Counted from the stretch's first letter, positions 6,960 to 15,044 are shown. The stretch is 24,365 bases of DNA from Omnitrophica bacterium RIFCSPLOWO2_01_FULL_45_10b (GCA_001804205.1 MHFM01000042.1:50530-74894); one strand, 5' to 3'. A program made the numbers and translations. The notes: generated from the sequence alone by a model not told the origin.

Positions 6960-7817
6960 ATGTCATTTGTTGATACCCATGTTCATCTGCATTTTCCTGA
7001 TTTTCAATCTGATTTCGATGGAGTCATCAAGCGGGCCAGAGAAGCCGGCGTACGGTTTTTTATTAATGTAGGCACCGACCTTAAATCCTCCGAACAGGCC
7101 ATTGCCCTTGCCGAGCGGTTTGAGTTTGTGTATGCCACCGTTGGCATTCATCCGCACGATGTTAAGGATGCAACGCCTGAGGCGATGCGTCAATTAGCGG
7201 TACTTGCCAAGCATCCCAAAGTAGTTGCGATTGGGGAAGTGGGCCTTGATTTTTATTCGCCACAAAGCGTTGGCGGAATCCGTCCCAAAACGCTTTGTGG
7301 GCAAATCTCGCCGCGTTTTGTGGCGGATCGCAATCTTTCACCGGGAGATGTGCAGAGGAAAATTTTAATCCAATTTTTTGATATGGCAAAGCAGGCCAAT
7401 TTGCCGCTCGTCCTACATATTCGAGAAGCTTATGAAGTAGTGATAGAACTGTTGAAGAAAAATTTTAAGCCTCCAATCCGGGCGGTGAGCCACTGTTTTT
7501 CGGGAACCAAAGAAATGATGATGGAACTTCTTGAGCTTGGGCTTTTTATTTCCTTTGCGGGGCCGGTTACCTATAAGAAAAATGACGCATTGCGCGAAGC
7601 GGCGCACGCTTGCCCTGAGGACCGCATTGTCATCGAAACCGACGCCCCATTTTTAGCGCCACAGGCCGAGCGCGGAAAACGCAATGAGCCTGCTTTTATG
7701 TTGGAAACCGCGCGCCGGATTGCCAAACTCAGGGGAGTTTCTTTGGAACAGTTCGGGCAGATGACTTTGCAGAATTGCGAAGCATTGTTTAACCGGCATT
7801 TTACGGATAAAAAATAA
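6960..7817 (+). CDS. tatD: TatD-family metal-dependent hydrolase/DNase with in-frame repeat insert
   Basis: Amidohydrolase-fold metallohydrolase; family members act as 3'-5' DNases or exonucleases, but the substrate here is unproven. Predicted metal ligands are all present: His7 and His9 (THVH), Glu93 (GEVGLDFY), His153 (LHIRE), His178 (SHCFSG) and Asp228 (ETDAP). The length is 285 residues against about 255-265 usual. The excess is residues about 100-124, between GLDFY and NLSPGDVQ, where the family normally has only one or two residues. That segment is encoded by an inverted-repeat insert (7257-7331). Placement directly after metG is a common bacterial arrangement. Confidence 0.92.
   Translation: MSFVDTHVHLHFPDFQSDFDGVIKRAREAGVRFFINVGTDLKSSEQAIALAERFEFVYATVGIHPHDVKDATPEAMRQLAVLAKHPKVVAIGEVGLDFYSPQSVGGIRPKTLCGQISPRFVADRNLSPGDVQRKILIQFFDMAKQANLPLVLHIREAYEVVIELLKKNFKPPIRAVSHCFSGTKEMMMELLELGLFISFAGPVTYKKNDALREAAHACPEDRIVIETDAPFLAPQAERGKRNEPAFMLETARRIAKLRGVSLEQFGQMTLQNCEALFNRHFTDKK
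7257..7331. repeat. 75-bp in-frame inverted-repeat insert within tatD
   Basis: Arms CCACAAAGCGTT (7260-7271) and AACGCTTTGTGG (7289-7300) are perfect 12-bp inverted repeats around a partly palindromic centre, GGCGGAATCCGTCC. A third, related arm, CGTTTTGTGGCGG (7314-7326), is nearly complementary to the left end CGCCACAAAGCG (7258-7269). The insert is a multiple of three and carries no stop in the tatD frame. It lies at a surface-loop position after the GLDFY motif of TatD. Confidence 0.82.
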
Positions 7818-7824
7818 GGATCAA

Positions 7825-8922
7825 ATGAGAACGCTCTTAATTGAAATAGGGCAACTTTTCCGCAGGGAGAAAATTTATTCGCTGCTCCTTATATTTATTA
7901 TTTTGTTTTATGTGTTTTCTCTTTTTGCTCACAAGGTCGTCAAAAAAGAAATATCGGAAGCGCTGCCACAAGAAACGATTCAAAACCTTGAAGATCAGTG
8001 GCGGAATCTATCTGAGGATCCCGAAGGCGTTCAAAAACAATTGAAGGAACACCCGCCACTATTTTGGGCGGTGCAGTTCATTTCCTTCTTTTTTATCGGC
8101 GCTTTCACTTCCGGTATTTGGTTTGGTGCTTTGGATTTGAGGCGGCTTTTTTTAAGACAGGAACTGATTCCATCATCCGGCCAGATTCTTTTGGTCTCAT
8201 GGGGCATGACTGAAGTTGTGAAGTTAATTCTTTTGTTCTTATCAGCAGGTATTGTCATGAACCTAGGATTGGTTTTGATGAAACTTTTATTCGGAATCAA
8301 ATTTAATACCTCATTACTCATTCTTGTACAAACACTCGCGCTTGACATTGCTGTTGTATTCTTTATTGCCGGCTTGATTCGAAGAAACGGAAGTCGATTA
8401 AATGATTTGCTCGGGTTTCGCTTTTCAAAAATTCCTTTTCGTGAAATTTGGATCGGCATTAGGACTTATTTCGTCATTTTGCCTGTTTTTGTCGGTGTTT
8501 TGCTCCTTTTGGTTTTTATCGCCAGTCTTTTTTCTTATGAGCCGCCGCCACATCCTTTGGTCAAGCTTTTACTAAAAGAGGAAACTGTTTCACCATGGAT
8601 GATGACTTATTCGCTTCTGGCGGCTTGTGTGATTGGTCCGATTGTTGAGGAGATATTTTTCAGGGGATTTTTATACCCTGCCTTAAGAAAATATTGGGGA
8701 ATGGCTTGGACGATGTTAGTCACTTCTGGGCTTTTCGCCTGGATTCATGAAAACGCCTTTTCTTTCGTGCCTATTTTCTTCTTAGGCTTGACCTTGAGCT
8801 ACCTATATGAGAAACGCAATAATTTACTTCCCTGTATTTCGCTTCATGTATTGCACAACACCGCTTTTATCGGTTATTTCTTTTTGATGAAAAGTATTGT
8901 GAGCACCATGGGCGGGGGATAA
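7825..8922 (+). CDS. CPBP-family intramembrane metalloprotease (CAAX protease/Rce1-like)
   Basis: Polytopic membrane protein of 365 residues. The C-terminal part carries the family signature: Glu275-Glu276...Arg280 in VEEIFFRG (motif 1), His308 in FAWIHE (motif 2) and HVLHN with His341/His344/Asn345 (motif 3). Hydrophobic segments lie at about 17-35, 82-101, 123-155, 164-184, 213-237, 261-275, 292-308, 312-328 and 343-356. The N-terminal half, with a soluble loop at about 36-78, is unlike minimal CPBP domains. Start ATG 7825 has AAGGA overlapping the tatD stop. Family members process prenylated or bacteriocin-like peptides or act as membrane scaffolds; the substrate here is unknown. It is followed by a second membrane protease gene after 5 bases. 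Confidence 0.85.
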   Translation: MRTLLIEIGQLFRREKIYSLLLIFIILFYVFSLFAHKVVKKEISEALPQETIQNLEDQWRNLSEDPEGVQKQLKEHPPLFWAVQFISFFFIGAFTSGIWFGALDLRRLFLRQELIPSSGQILLVSWGMTEVVKLILLFLSAGIVMNLGLVLMKLLFGIKFNTSLLILVQTLALDIAVVFFIAGLIRRNGSRLNDLLGFRFSKIPFREIWIGIRTYFVILPVFVGVLLLLVFIASLFSYEPPPHPLVKLLLKEETVSPWMMTYSLLAACVIGPIVEEIFFRGFLYPALRKYWGMAWTMLVTSGLFAWIHENAFSFVPIFFLGLTLSYLYEKRNNLLPCISLHVLHNTAFIGYFFLMKSIVSTMGGG

Positions 8923-8927
8923 ATCAC

Positions 8928-9536
8928 ATGCTCCAAATTCTGGCATGGCTTGTTATCTTTTTAATGACGGTTACTGTGCATGAGGCGGCGCACGGCGCGG
9001 TAGCTTTTATCCGCGGTGATCAAACCGCAAAGGAAATGGGGCGCCTGACCCTTAATCCTTTGAAGCATATCGATTGGTTTTGGACCGTACTTTTTCCTGC
9101 GCTTCTTTTTATTTCAACCGGCGGACGCTTTGTGATCGGCATGGCGAAACCTGTGCCTGTCAATTTTTCGAACCTTTATCGACCCAAACAAGATATGATT
9201 TTGGTGGGTTTGGCCGGCCCAATTGCCAACATCGTATTTGCCGGTCTGCTGATGTGGGTTTATCGCTTCACCAACTTTCCGCTACTGCTTCTCGGAATTT
9301 ATTTCAATCTCGGCCTCGCGGTTTTTAATTTGATCCCCATTCCGCCGCTTGATGGTTCCCGCGTTTTAGCCGGTATTCTGCCGCGTCCGTTGGACCGGAA
9401 GTACTTGATGCTTGAACCTTTTGGATTTTTAATTGTTTTGGCGCTTTATTTCACCGGAATTCTTTACGCCTGGGTCATTCCCGGAGTCAATTTATTGGCA
9501 GATGCTCTCGGAATTCCAAGGCTGAGCTTAGGATGA
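8928..9536 (+). CDS. M50-family site-2-protease-like membrane metalloprotease
   Basis: 202-residue, almost entirely membrane-embedded protein. The zinc-binding HExxH is HEAAH (18-22) in the first membrane helix. The third ligand is in NLIPIPPLDGSRV (134-146, Asp142), the NPxPPLDG-type motif of S2P proteases. Conserved surrounding segments include LTLNPLKHID and KPVPVN. The size and lack of a PDZ domain place it in the short YwhC/SREBP-protease-like group rather than RseP. It follows the CPBP protease and is followed by thiL after one base, so it is co-transcribed. The substrate is unknown. Confidence 0.88.
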   Translation: MLQILAWLVIFLMTVTVHEAAHGAVAFIRGDQTAKEMGRLTLNPLKHIDWFWTVLFPALLFISTGGRFVIGMAKPVPVNFSNLYRPKQDMILVGLAGPIANIVFAGLLMWVYRFTNFPLLLLGIYFNLGLAVFNLIPIPPLDGSRVLAGILPRPLDRKYLMLEPFGFLIVLALYFTGILYAWVIPGVNLLADALGIPRLSLG

Positions 9537-9537
9537 A

Positions 9538-10455
9538 ATGAAAAAAACGATTGAATCATTAGGCGAGTTTGGGCTCATTGACAAAATAAAGGAATGGGTT
9601 CCGCGTTCCCCTAAAATGATATGCGGAATCGGAGATGACACCGCTGTTTTCCGCGCGTCATCCGGAACTTATCAATTGCTTACGATCGATACCATTGTAG
9701 AAGACATTGACTTCAAACTTTCAAAAGCCCGCCCTGAAGAAATTGGATGGAAAGCGCTTGGAATTAATTTAAGCGATATCGCCGCAATGGGCGGAACGCC
9801 GAAACTTGCGGTGATCAGCTTAACGCTTCCGCGAAAGACTTCCCTTCAATTTGTGAAAGGTTTTTATGCGGGCGCCGGAAAACTCGCAAAAAAGTTCAAT
9901 GTTTCAATCGTAGGAGGGGATCTTTCCAAAGGAGCAAAAATGAGCGCTTCTGTTGCTCTTCTTGGCGAGTCAAACCCGCGCAGGACTATTTTTCGAAAAG
10001 GCGCAAAAGTTGGAGATTTTATTTGCGTGACCGGCACTTTAGGCGGCTCGATTCTTGGCAAGCATTTGAGTTTCACCCCACGCATTAAAGAAGGAGAGTT
10101 TTTGGCGCGCCATGGGGTTTCGTCCATGATTGATATTTCAGATGGTTTTTTGCAAGACCTTAATCATTTGGTTTACACACCAGGCGTGACGTTTATGATT
10201 TCGGAACGTGAAATCCCGATTTCTAAAGCGGCTATGAAATTAGCTCGAGGCAACAGGCGGAAGGCCTTGAATCACGCGCTTTCGGACGGGGAAGACTTTG
10301 AACTTTTATGTACGGTTTCTCCAAAAAATTTTCACAAGGTCCAAAAAAACTGGCGGCGAAGGTTTGTCATTCCGTTTACCGCCATTGGCCGTGTGGTGCG
10401 CAGTTCTGAAGCGTACAGGTCTCAAGCTCGGCGTCTTGGTTTTCAGCATTTTTAA
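9538..10455 (+). CDS. thiL: Thiamine-monophosphate kinase
   Basis: Phosphorylates thiamine monophosphate to the cofactor thiamine diphosphate. It has 305 residues with the AIR-synthase/PurM-like fold motifs in order: GIGDDTAV (30-37), TIDTIVEDIDF with the Mg-binding Asp (about 49-59), the NLSDIAAMGG segment (about 77-86), VGGDLS (125-130), a DISDGFLQDL segment near residue 200, and SDGEDFELL near 250. Start ATG 9538 lies 1 base after the M50 stop. No other thiamine-pathway gene is in the window, so its place here reflects operon packing rather than a thi cluster. Confidence 0.92.
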   Translation: MKKTIESLGEFGLIDKIKEWVPRSPKMICGIGDDTAVFRASSGTYQLLTIDTIVEDIDFKLSKARPEEIGWKALGINLSDIAAMGGTPKLAVISLTLPRKTSLQFVKGFYAGAGKLAKKFNVSIVGGDLSKGAKMSASVALLGESNPRRTIFRKGAKVGDFICVTGTLGGSILGKHLSFTPRIKEGEFLARHGVSSMIDISDGFLQDLNHLVYTPGVTFMISEREIPISKAAMKLARGNRRKALNHALSDGEDFELLCTVSPKNFHKVQKNWRRRFVIPFTAIGRVVRSSEAYRSQARRLGFQHF

Positions 10456-10460
10456 TTTTT

Positions 10461-10898
10461 ATGCGTACCACAAAATGGGAATCTACTTCGCGGAATCAAA
10501 CCATCGAGCGTGGCCGCCTCATCGGCCTTAAGCTTCAAGCGGGCACAAAGATTGCCTTAATCGGAACGCTCGGAAGCGGCAAAACCACGTTTGTCAAAGG
10601 CCTTGGGTTAGGGCTTGGCGTGACGGATGAACGCGAAGTAAAAAGCCCGACATTTGTGATTTTCCATATTTACAAAGGGCGCATTCCACTCTATCATTTT
10701 GACCTGTACCGGTTTCACGAATCAACCAACATAGAAGACATTGGCCTTGATGAATTTATAGACGATCCTAACGCAATTTCGGTCGTTGAGTGGGCGGACC
10801 GCATCCCGAGAATTTCAAAACAGGCGGACATTGTCATTGAGCTTTCGAAGCGCGGCGAAACAGGGCGAACCATTAGGATGAAGGAGCGTGGGCGTTAA
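10461..10898 (+). CDS. tsaE: TsaE, ATPase of the tRNA t6A37 biosynthesis complex
   Basis: 145-residue P-loop ATPase required with TsaB and TsaD for N6-threonylcarbamoyladenosine at tRNA position 37. Family motifs are the Walker A GTLGSGKTT (35-43), SPTFVIFHIY, YHFDLYR, and VEWADRIP near residue 110. Start ATG 10461 lies 5 bases after thiL. It overlaps tsaB by 11 bases, a typical t6A gene pair. TsaD and TsaC are not in the window. Confidence 0.93.
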   Translation: MRTTKWESTSRNQTIERGRLIGLKLQAGTKIALIGTLGSGKTTFVKGLGLGLGVTDEREVKSPTFVIFHIYKGRIPLYHFDLYRFHESTNIEDIGLDEFIDDPNAISVVEWADRIPRISKQADIVIELSKRGETGRTIRMKERGR

Positions 10899-11598
10899 TA
10901 ATATTCTTGCAGTGGATACTTCTTCGCGGGTTCTATCGGTTGCCATTGGCACTCGAACATCAGCTGTTTTTGAATCCAATTTAGAAGGAACGCCGCAGCA
11001 TTCTGAACAATTGCTTGGGTTGATTGCCGAGGGCCTGAAAGACCTTGGCCTTAAGAAGCATGACTTAACCCATTTGATTTGGGGTCTTGGCCCCGGTTCC
11101 TTTACTGGTTTAAGAATCGGGCTCTCTGTTTTAAAAGGTTTTTCGCTTGGCCTGAAAAAACGCTGCTTTGGAGTTTCAAGCCTTGATGTCATTGCGTTGG
11201 GAAGCGGAGTGATCAACGGAGATTTAATCGTTTGCCTTGATGCCAGGCGTGAACATCTTTATGTCGCGCAGTACCGGTTCCAGAAAGGCCAGGTCAAAAA
11301 AGTTCTTTCGGATCGTTTGCTTTCTTTTGATCATTTTCTCTCAAAGCTGAAACCGGGTATGACGCTAACTGGTGATGCAATCTCAAGTTACGGAGAGTTA
11401 ATTCAAAAGAAAAAGGAAGAAGGCATTTCTTTTTTGCCTCAATCTTTTTGGTATCCAAAAGCACATTTTATGCTTAAGCTATTAGCTGAAAAACACGAGT
11501 GGGTCGAAGCACTGACGCTTCGAAAAATGGTTCCGAAGTATTTAAGAATTTCAGAAGCTGAGGAAAAATGGAGTCAGAAAAAACACAGACGCAAATAA
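10888..11598 (+). CDS. tsaB: TsaB, t6A37 threonylcarbamoyltransferase complex dimerisation subunit
   Basis: 236 residues with an ASKHA-fold N terminus: ILAVDTSSRVLSVAI at residues 6-20 and the diagnostic GPGSFTGLRIG near residue 70. It acts as non-catalytic partner of TsaD in tRNA t6A synthesis. The start is a GTG at 10888. The AGGA at 10875-10878 gives a better spacing (9 bases) than the AAGGAG only one base upstream, and no in-frame ATG is near. It overlaps tsaE by 11 bases and alr by 31 bases. No RimI acetyltransferase domain is fused at the C terminus, unlike some relatives. Confidence 0.92.
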   Translation: MGVNNILAVDTSSRVLSVAIGTRTSAVFESNLEGTPQHSEQLLGLIAEGLKDLGLKKHDLTHLIWGLGPGSFTGLRIGLSVLKGFSLGLKKRCFGVSSLDVIALGSGVINGDLIVCLDARREHLYVAQYRFQKGQVKKVLSDRLLSFDHFLSKLKPGMTLTGDAISSYGELIQKKKEEGISFLPQSFWYPKAHFMLKLLAEKHEWVEALTLRKMVPKYLRISEAEEKWSQKKHRRK

Positions 11599-12734
11599 GG
11601 GTTTTGCCCGAATCTCCCGTTTTGGATCAAACCACATGGCTTGAGCTGGACCAGAACGCTTTGCGGCATAATTTAGCTCAAATTCTGAGTTTGACATTTC
11701 CAAATGCCCAGATCATGGCCGTCGTCAAAGCCAACGCCTATGGCCACGGCCTTTTAGAAGTAGCTCAATGTTTGCGCAACAAAGTTTCCTATTTTGGCGT
11801 TGCTTCGATCGAGGAAGCTCTTGTGCTCCGCAATGCCGGAATTGGAACGCCTATTCTTTTGTTTGGCGTCCCTATGGGGGGTGCGATTGAAAAGGCAATA
11901 CGCGCGGAAGTTTCTCTGGCAGTTTCAAGCGTAGAACAGGCGCGTGAAATTTCAGATGAAGCTCAAAGATTAAAAAAACCCGCTGTCATTCATATTAAAG
12001 TAGACACTGGAATGGGGCGGCTTGGAATTCCAAAATCTTCAGCCGTTCCGGCAATTGCCAAAATTGCCTCACTTGAAATGCTCCAGTTGGAGGGGCTTTT
12101 CACGCATTTTCCGCAAGCCGAAGAGATAGCCGATCCTTTCACGGGAGGCCAAATCCGTATCTTTAATCAAATTTTGGAAGAGAGCGCTGAAAAAGAGATT
12201 CAGTTCCCTTATTGTCATGCGGCCAATAGCACCGGAGTTGTTAATCATCCTGAAGCGCATTTTAATTTGGTTCGGCCCGGCCTTAGTTTATACGGGATTT
12301 ACCCTCATTCCTCTCTAAAGCCAAAGCTTCCTTTAAAACCGGTCCTCAGTTGGCGTGCACGCGTTATTTTAGTAAAGAAGCTTGCACGCGGAGAATCGGC
12401 AGGTTATGGGCGCACGTTTACGGCAGATTCCGAAACCGTTATTGGGATTGTTCCGGTAGGTTATAGCCACGGCTACCCATTTTCGCTTTCCAATAAGGGA
12501 ACCGTTCTATTTCGGGGTAAGTCATATCCTGTTGTAGGGCGTGTTTCCATGGATTATATTGCCGTCAATTTTGGCCCTTATTTTTCTGCTGTACGTGCAG
12601 GCGATGTTGTTACGCTTCTCGGACGAGACGGTGAAAGCGAAATATCAGCTGAAACCTTGGCTGAAAAAGCCGGAACCATTCCTTATGAAATTGTAACCCA
12701 ATTAAGCCCGTCCATTCCTCGAATCATCCGGTAG
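11568..12734 (+). CDS. alr: Alanine racemase
   Basis: PLP-dependent interconversion of L- and D-alanine for peptidoglycan; 388 residues. PLP-binding Lys54 lies in AVVKANAYGHG, the conserved HxAANSTG is in the middle, the substrate-loop RPGLSLYG follows, and the second catalytic base is Tyr280 in SAGYGRTF. GRVSMDYIAV is the C-terminal beta-domain signature. The start ATG lies 31 bases inside tsaB but has AGGA 5 bases upstream. The N-terminal 18 residues before VLDQTTWLELD are an extra polar tail, so a start a few codons downstream cannot be excluded, although no ATG is seen there. Confidence 0.94.
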   Translation: MESEKTQTQIRVLPESPVLDQTTWLELDQNALRHNLAQILSLTFPNAQIMAVVKANAYGHGLLEVAQCLRNKVSYFGVASIEEALVLRNAGIGTPILLFGVPMGGAIEKAIRAEVSLAVSSVEQAREISDEAQRLKKPAVIHIKVDTGMGRLGIPKSSAVPAIAKIASLEMLQLEGLFTHFPQAEEIADPFTGGQIRIFNQILEESAEKEIQFPYCHAANSTGVVNHPEAHFNLVRPGLSLYGIYPHSSLKPKLPLKPVLSWRARVILVKKLARGESAGYGRTFTADSETVIGIVPVGYSHGYPFSLSNKGTVLFRGKSYPVVGRVSMDYIAVNFGPYFSAVRAGDVVTLLGRDGESEISAETLAEKAGTIPYEIVTQLSPSIPRIIR

Positions 12735-12740
12735 ATTAGG

Positions 12741-13322
12741 ATGCGCTTTCGGATTTTGCATTACAAAACTCTGGATTCTACAAATAATCTAGCGCTTCAA
12801 TTTGCCCGCGTGGATGCTCGGGAAGGAGCAGTGATTGCAGCCGATTTTCAAACACAGGGGCGAGGGCGGTTTAAACGCAGATGGATATCAGCAAGAGGTA
12901 AAGGACTTCTTTTTTCGATTATTTTGCGGCCTCATTTGAAAGCTTCCGAAGCACCGATTTTGACCCATTTAGCAGCGCAATCAGTAGCTGAAGCACTTAA
13001 GTCCAGTTTTAATTTAGAGGCTAAACTCAAACGGCCCAATGACGTTCTCGTGAAGGGCAAAAAGATTGCGGGAATATTGACCGAATCATCTGGTTCTGGG
13101 AGCCGATTGGACTATGTGGTGATGGGCATTGGCCTCAATCTTAATCATCGGCCGAAAGAACTGCTTCACTCGGCTACTTCAATTTATGTTGAGACGGGAA
13201 AACAAGCCGATCACAAGCAAGTTTTAGCCGAAATCTTAGCTCGATTTAGCGAAAAGTATAATAGGGTATCCAAGAGCTACAAACCAACAGAAAAAGCATT
13301 AAAGTCACTCCAACATGCCTAA
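12741..13322 (+). CDS. birA: Biotin-[acetyl-CoA carboxylase] ligase, catalytic domain only
   Basis: Activates biotin to biotinyl-AMP and transfers it to the biotin carboxyl carrier protein. The 193 residues contain STNN (13-16), the adenylate-binding GRGRFKRRW segment (40-48), KRPNDV (97-102) and the KIAGILTES motif with catalytic Lys108. There is no N-terminal winged-helix domain, so it is a group I ligase that cannot repress biotin genes. The C-terminal SH3-like domain common in BirA is short or missing, because the protein stops soon after the FSEKYN helix. The gene overlaps coaX by 8 bases. Its 3' end shares the AT-rich codon use of the start of coaX. Confidence 0.9.
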   Translation: MRFRILHYKTLDSTNNLALQFARVDAREGAVIAADFQTQGRGRFKRRWISARGKGLLFSIILRPHLKASEAPILTHLAAQSVAEALKSSFNLEAKLKRPNDVLVKGKKIAGILTESSGSGSRLDYVVMGIGLNLNHRPKELLHSATSIYVETGKQADHKQVLAEILARFSEKYNRVSKSYKPTEKALKSLQHA

Positions 13323-14100
13323 TAAACAATCTCTCATATTAGCTATTGATATCGGGAATTCAGCTGCTACCTATGGACTTTGTTCGGGTAGACAAATCAA
13401 ACGAAGTGGCTATGTATTATCTGACGATATCCCAAAAATATCTCTAAAAATAATTAAAAGTGGGATAAGTAGGCACAATTATAAGGTGATTATAAGTAGC
13501 GTTGTCCCACAAATAACCTTAAAATTGTCGAAATCAATAAAACGAGTTTTTGGCTCAAAAGTTCCTCTTCATATATTAGGTAAAAACCTAAAAATCAGCG
13601 TCTCAACCCGCTATAGTCAAAGAGCTCTTGGTGCCGATCGTTTGGCAAATGTTTATGGGGCCCTCAGGCGCTACAAACCACCCATTTTGGTGATTGATTA
13701 CGGGACGGCGATTACCTTTGACTATATATCGAAACGGGGTATATTTGAGGGTGGATTAATTATTCCAGGGCTTAACCTTTCAGCAAGGGCGCTTGGAGAA
13801 CATACAGCGTTGCTGCCAAGCCTCAAAAAATTAGGGCCAGTTCGCGGTTTGTGCGGTCGAAATACAAAAGAAGCAATCAATGCAGGCGTTTTGATTGGGT
13901 TTGCGGCTCTTTCAGATGGTTTGGTAGAGCGATTTCAAAAGTTCTGCCGCCCGAGACGGCTTACCGTGCTGGCAACAGGCGGCCTTGCCAAGAAGGTGGC
14001 GCCTTATGTTCGCCATTTTGATTATGTTGATCCGATGCACACAATTCGATCGCTTGCATTAATTTATCGAAACGAGATTGAAAAAACAAATGTCCGCTAA
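13315..14100 (+). CDS. coaX: Type III pantothenate kinase
   Basis: First step of coenzyme A synthesis, phosphorylating pantothenate; 261 residues of the ASKHA fold. DIGNS (12-16) is the phosphate-binding motif, GADRLAN (106-112) the pantothenate-binding segment, DYGTA (128-132) the second phosphate motif with the catalytic Asp, then GGLIIPGL and ATGGLA. The type III enzyme is usually not feedback-inhibited by CoA. coaX next to birA is a frequent bacterial pairing. The first third is visibly richer in A/T and in ATA isoleucine codons than the rest of the gene. Confidence 0.93.
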   Translation: MPNKQSLILAIDIGNSAATYGLCSGRQIKRSGYVLSDDIPKISLKIIKSGISRHNYKVIISSVVPQITLKLSKSIKRVFGSKVPLHILGKNLKISVSTRYSQRALGADRLANVYGALRRYKPPILVIDYGTAITFDYISKRGIFEGGLIIPGLNLSARALGEHTALLPSLKKLGPVRGLCGRNTKEAINAGVLIGFAALSDGLVERFQKFCRPRRLTVLATGGLAKKVAPYVRHFDYVDPMHTIRSLALIYRNEIEKTNVR

Positions 14101-14560
14101 AAAACGCAGGCTGTTTTCATTTTTGACAAATAAACCTCCTCAGCGATATTTTGCTGTGATGCAGTTCTGTTTTTTGCTGAGCACCCTTGTATTTGTGCTC
14201 TATGTCCTGTTCCGGCTATTGAGTGATTTTTCATTTCCGCTTTCTGTCTCAGAGCTTACCCCAACGGCGGTGCAATTGATTTTGACCGAGCTTTTTAGGA
14301 GTATTTCCTTAAAAGTTATGATTATTTTTGCCATCGCTTTTGCAATTAATGTGCTGATGGGTCTTATCTTTTACAATCGGGTAGGCGGGCCGCTCGTGCG
14401 TGTGAGAAATGTTTTAAACATGATTGCCAAAGGAGAGTTGCCCCAAGGGCCAATACGGTTTCGTAAGGGCGACTTAACGACGGAATTTGCTCCTGTTTTG
14501 AATGAGATGATCGGATCACTTCGGCACGGCTACGCCGGTTTTCCCAAGGATAAATCGTAG
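14090..14560 (+). CDS. Small two-helix membrane protein with a HAMP-like C terminus (paralogue 1)
   Basis: 156 residues from ATG 14090; an in-frame TTG at 14078 is less likely. A basic N terminus with PPQRYF (16-21) is followed by two membrane segments (about 21-44 and 74-95) around a loop of about 30 residues. The C-terminal stretch (about 96-145) starts NRVGGPL and has a GELP turn, FRKGD (124-128) and NEMIGSLR, the outline of a HAMP linker. No kinase, cyclase or methyl-accepting output domain follows. It aligns without gaps to the next gene at Gly100-Pro101 and Arg-Lys-Gly-Asp 125-128. Function unknown; it could be a regulatory subunit of a separate signalling protein. The start overlaps the coaX end by 11 bases. 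Confidence 0.75.
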   Translation: MSAKKRRLFSFLTNKPPQRYFAVMQFCFLLSTLVFVLYVLFRLLSDFSFPLSVSELTPTAVQLILTELFRSISLKVMIIFAIAFAINVLMGLIFYNRVGGPLVRVRNVLNMIAKGELPQGPIRFRKGDLTTEFAPVLNEMIGSLRHGYAGFPKDKS

Positions 14561-14567
14561 AGGTACT

Positions 14568-15026
14568 ATGTCAGTCGCAGAACGACGCAAGACTTTTGGA
14601 TTTAGGGCAATCGGGCAGCCGGAGCGCTATTTCATTTTGTTTCAATTTATCCTTCTGATGTTCACAATGATTTATTTGCTCTACCTTATTTTTGGAACGA
14701 TTAACGGCGTCTTTTTAGAAATTTCGAAAGCGAATGAAACCATTGTTTTAGCCTCGGTTTTCGACCGAATCAGTTTTCTGCTTTTAATTCGCGTTTCCAT
14801 TCTGTTCGGGGTTGTTTTCATCGTGAACCTGTTTTTGGGACTGTTTTATTTACAGCGTTTGACGGGCCCCTTAGGTAGAATTCAAGCGGTGCTAACCCAA
14901 ATTGGCTCAGGGCAGGTTCCCGCAACGGATGTAATGCTTCGAAAAGGGGATTTCCCAATTGATTTAGCCCAGGCGCTAGCCCGAGCACTTAAACAGATTC
15001 GCAGCTGGCGCAGCAGGCCCTCTTAA
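14568..15026 (+). CDS. Small two-helix membrane protein with a HAMP-like C terminus (paralogue 2)
   Basis: 152 residues with the same layout as the preceding gene: basic N terminus with QPERYF (17-22), membrane segments at about 21-43 and 70-94, and a C-terminal HAMP-like region from QRLTGPL through LRKGD (124-128) to ALKQIRSW. The Gly-Pro and Arg-Lys-Gly-Asp positions are identical to those of its neighbour, while most other residues differ, so this is an old tandem duplication. GAGG at 14560-14563 precedes ATG 14568. It is the last gene before the groEL promoter. Function unknown. Confidence 0.75.
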   Translation: MSVAERRKTFGFRAIGQPERYFILFQFILLMFTMIYLLYLIFGTINGVFLEISKANETIVLASVFDRISFLLLIRVSILFGVVFIVNLFLGLFYLQRLTGPLGRIQAVLTQIGSGQVPATDVMLRKGDFPIDLAQALARALKQIRSWRSRPS

Positions 15027-15044
15027 ATTTCCTATTTTTCCCTA

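Noticed and set aside
8031..8459. Minus-strand open frame of 142 codons within the CPBP protease gene
   Set aside because: It is antisense to hydrophobic codons, has no recognisable motif and no ribosome site.
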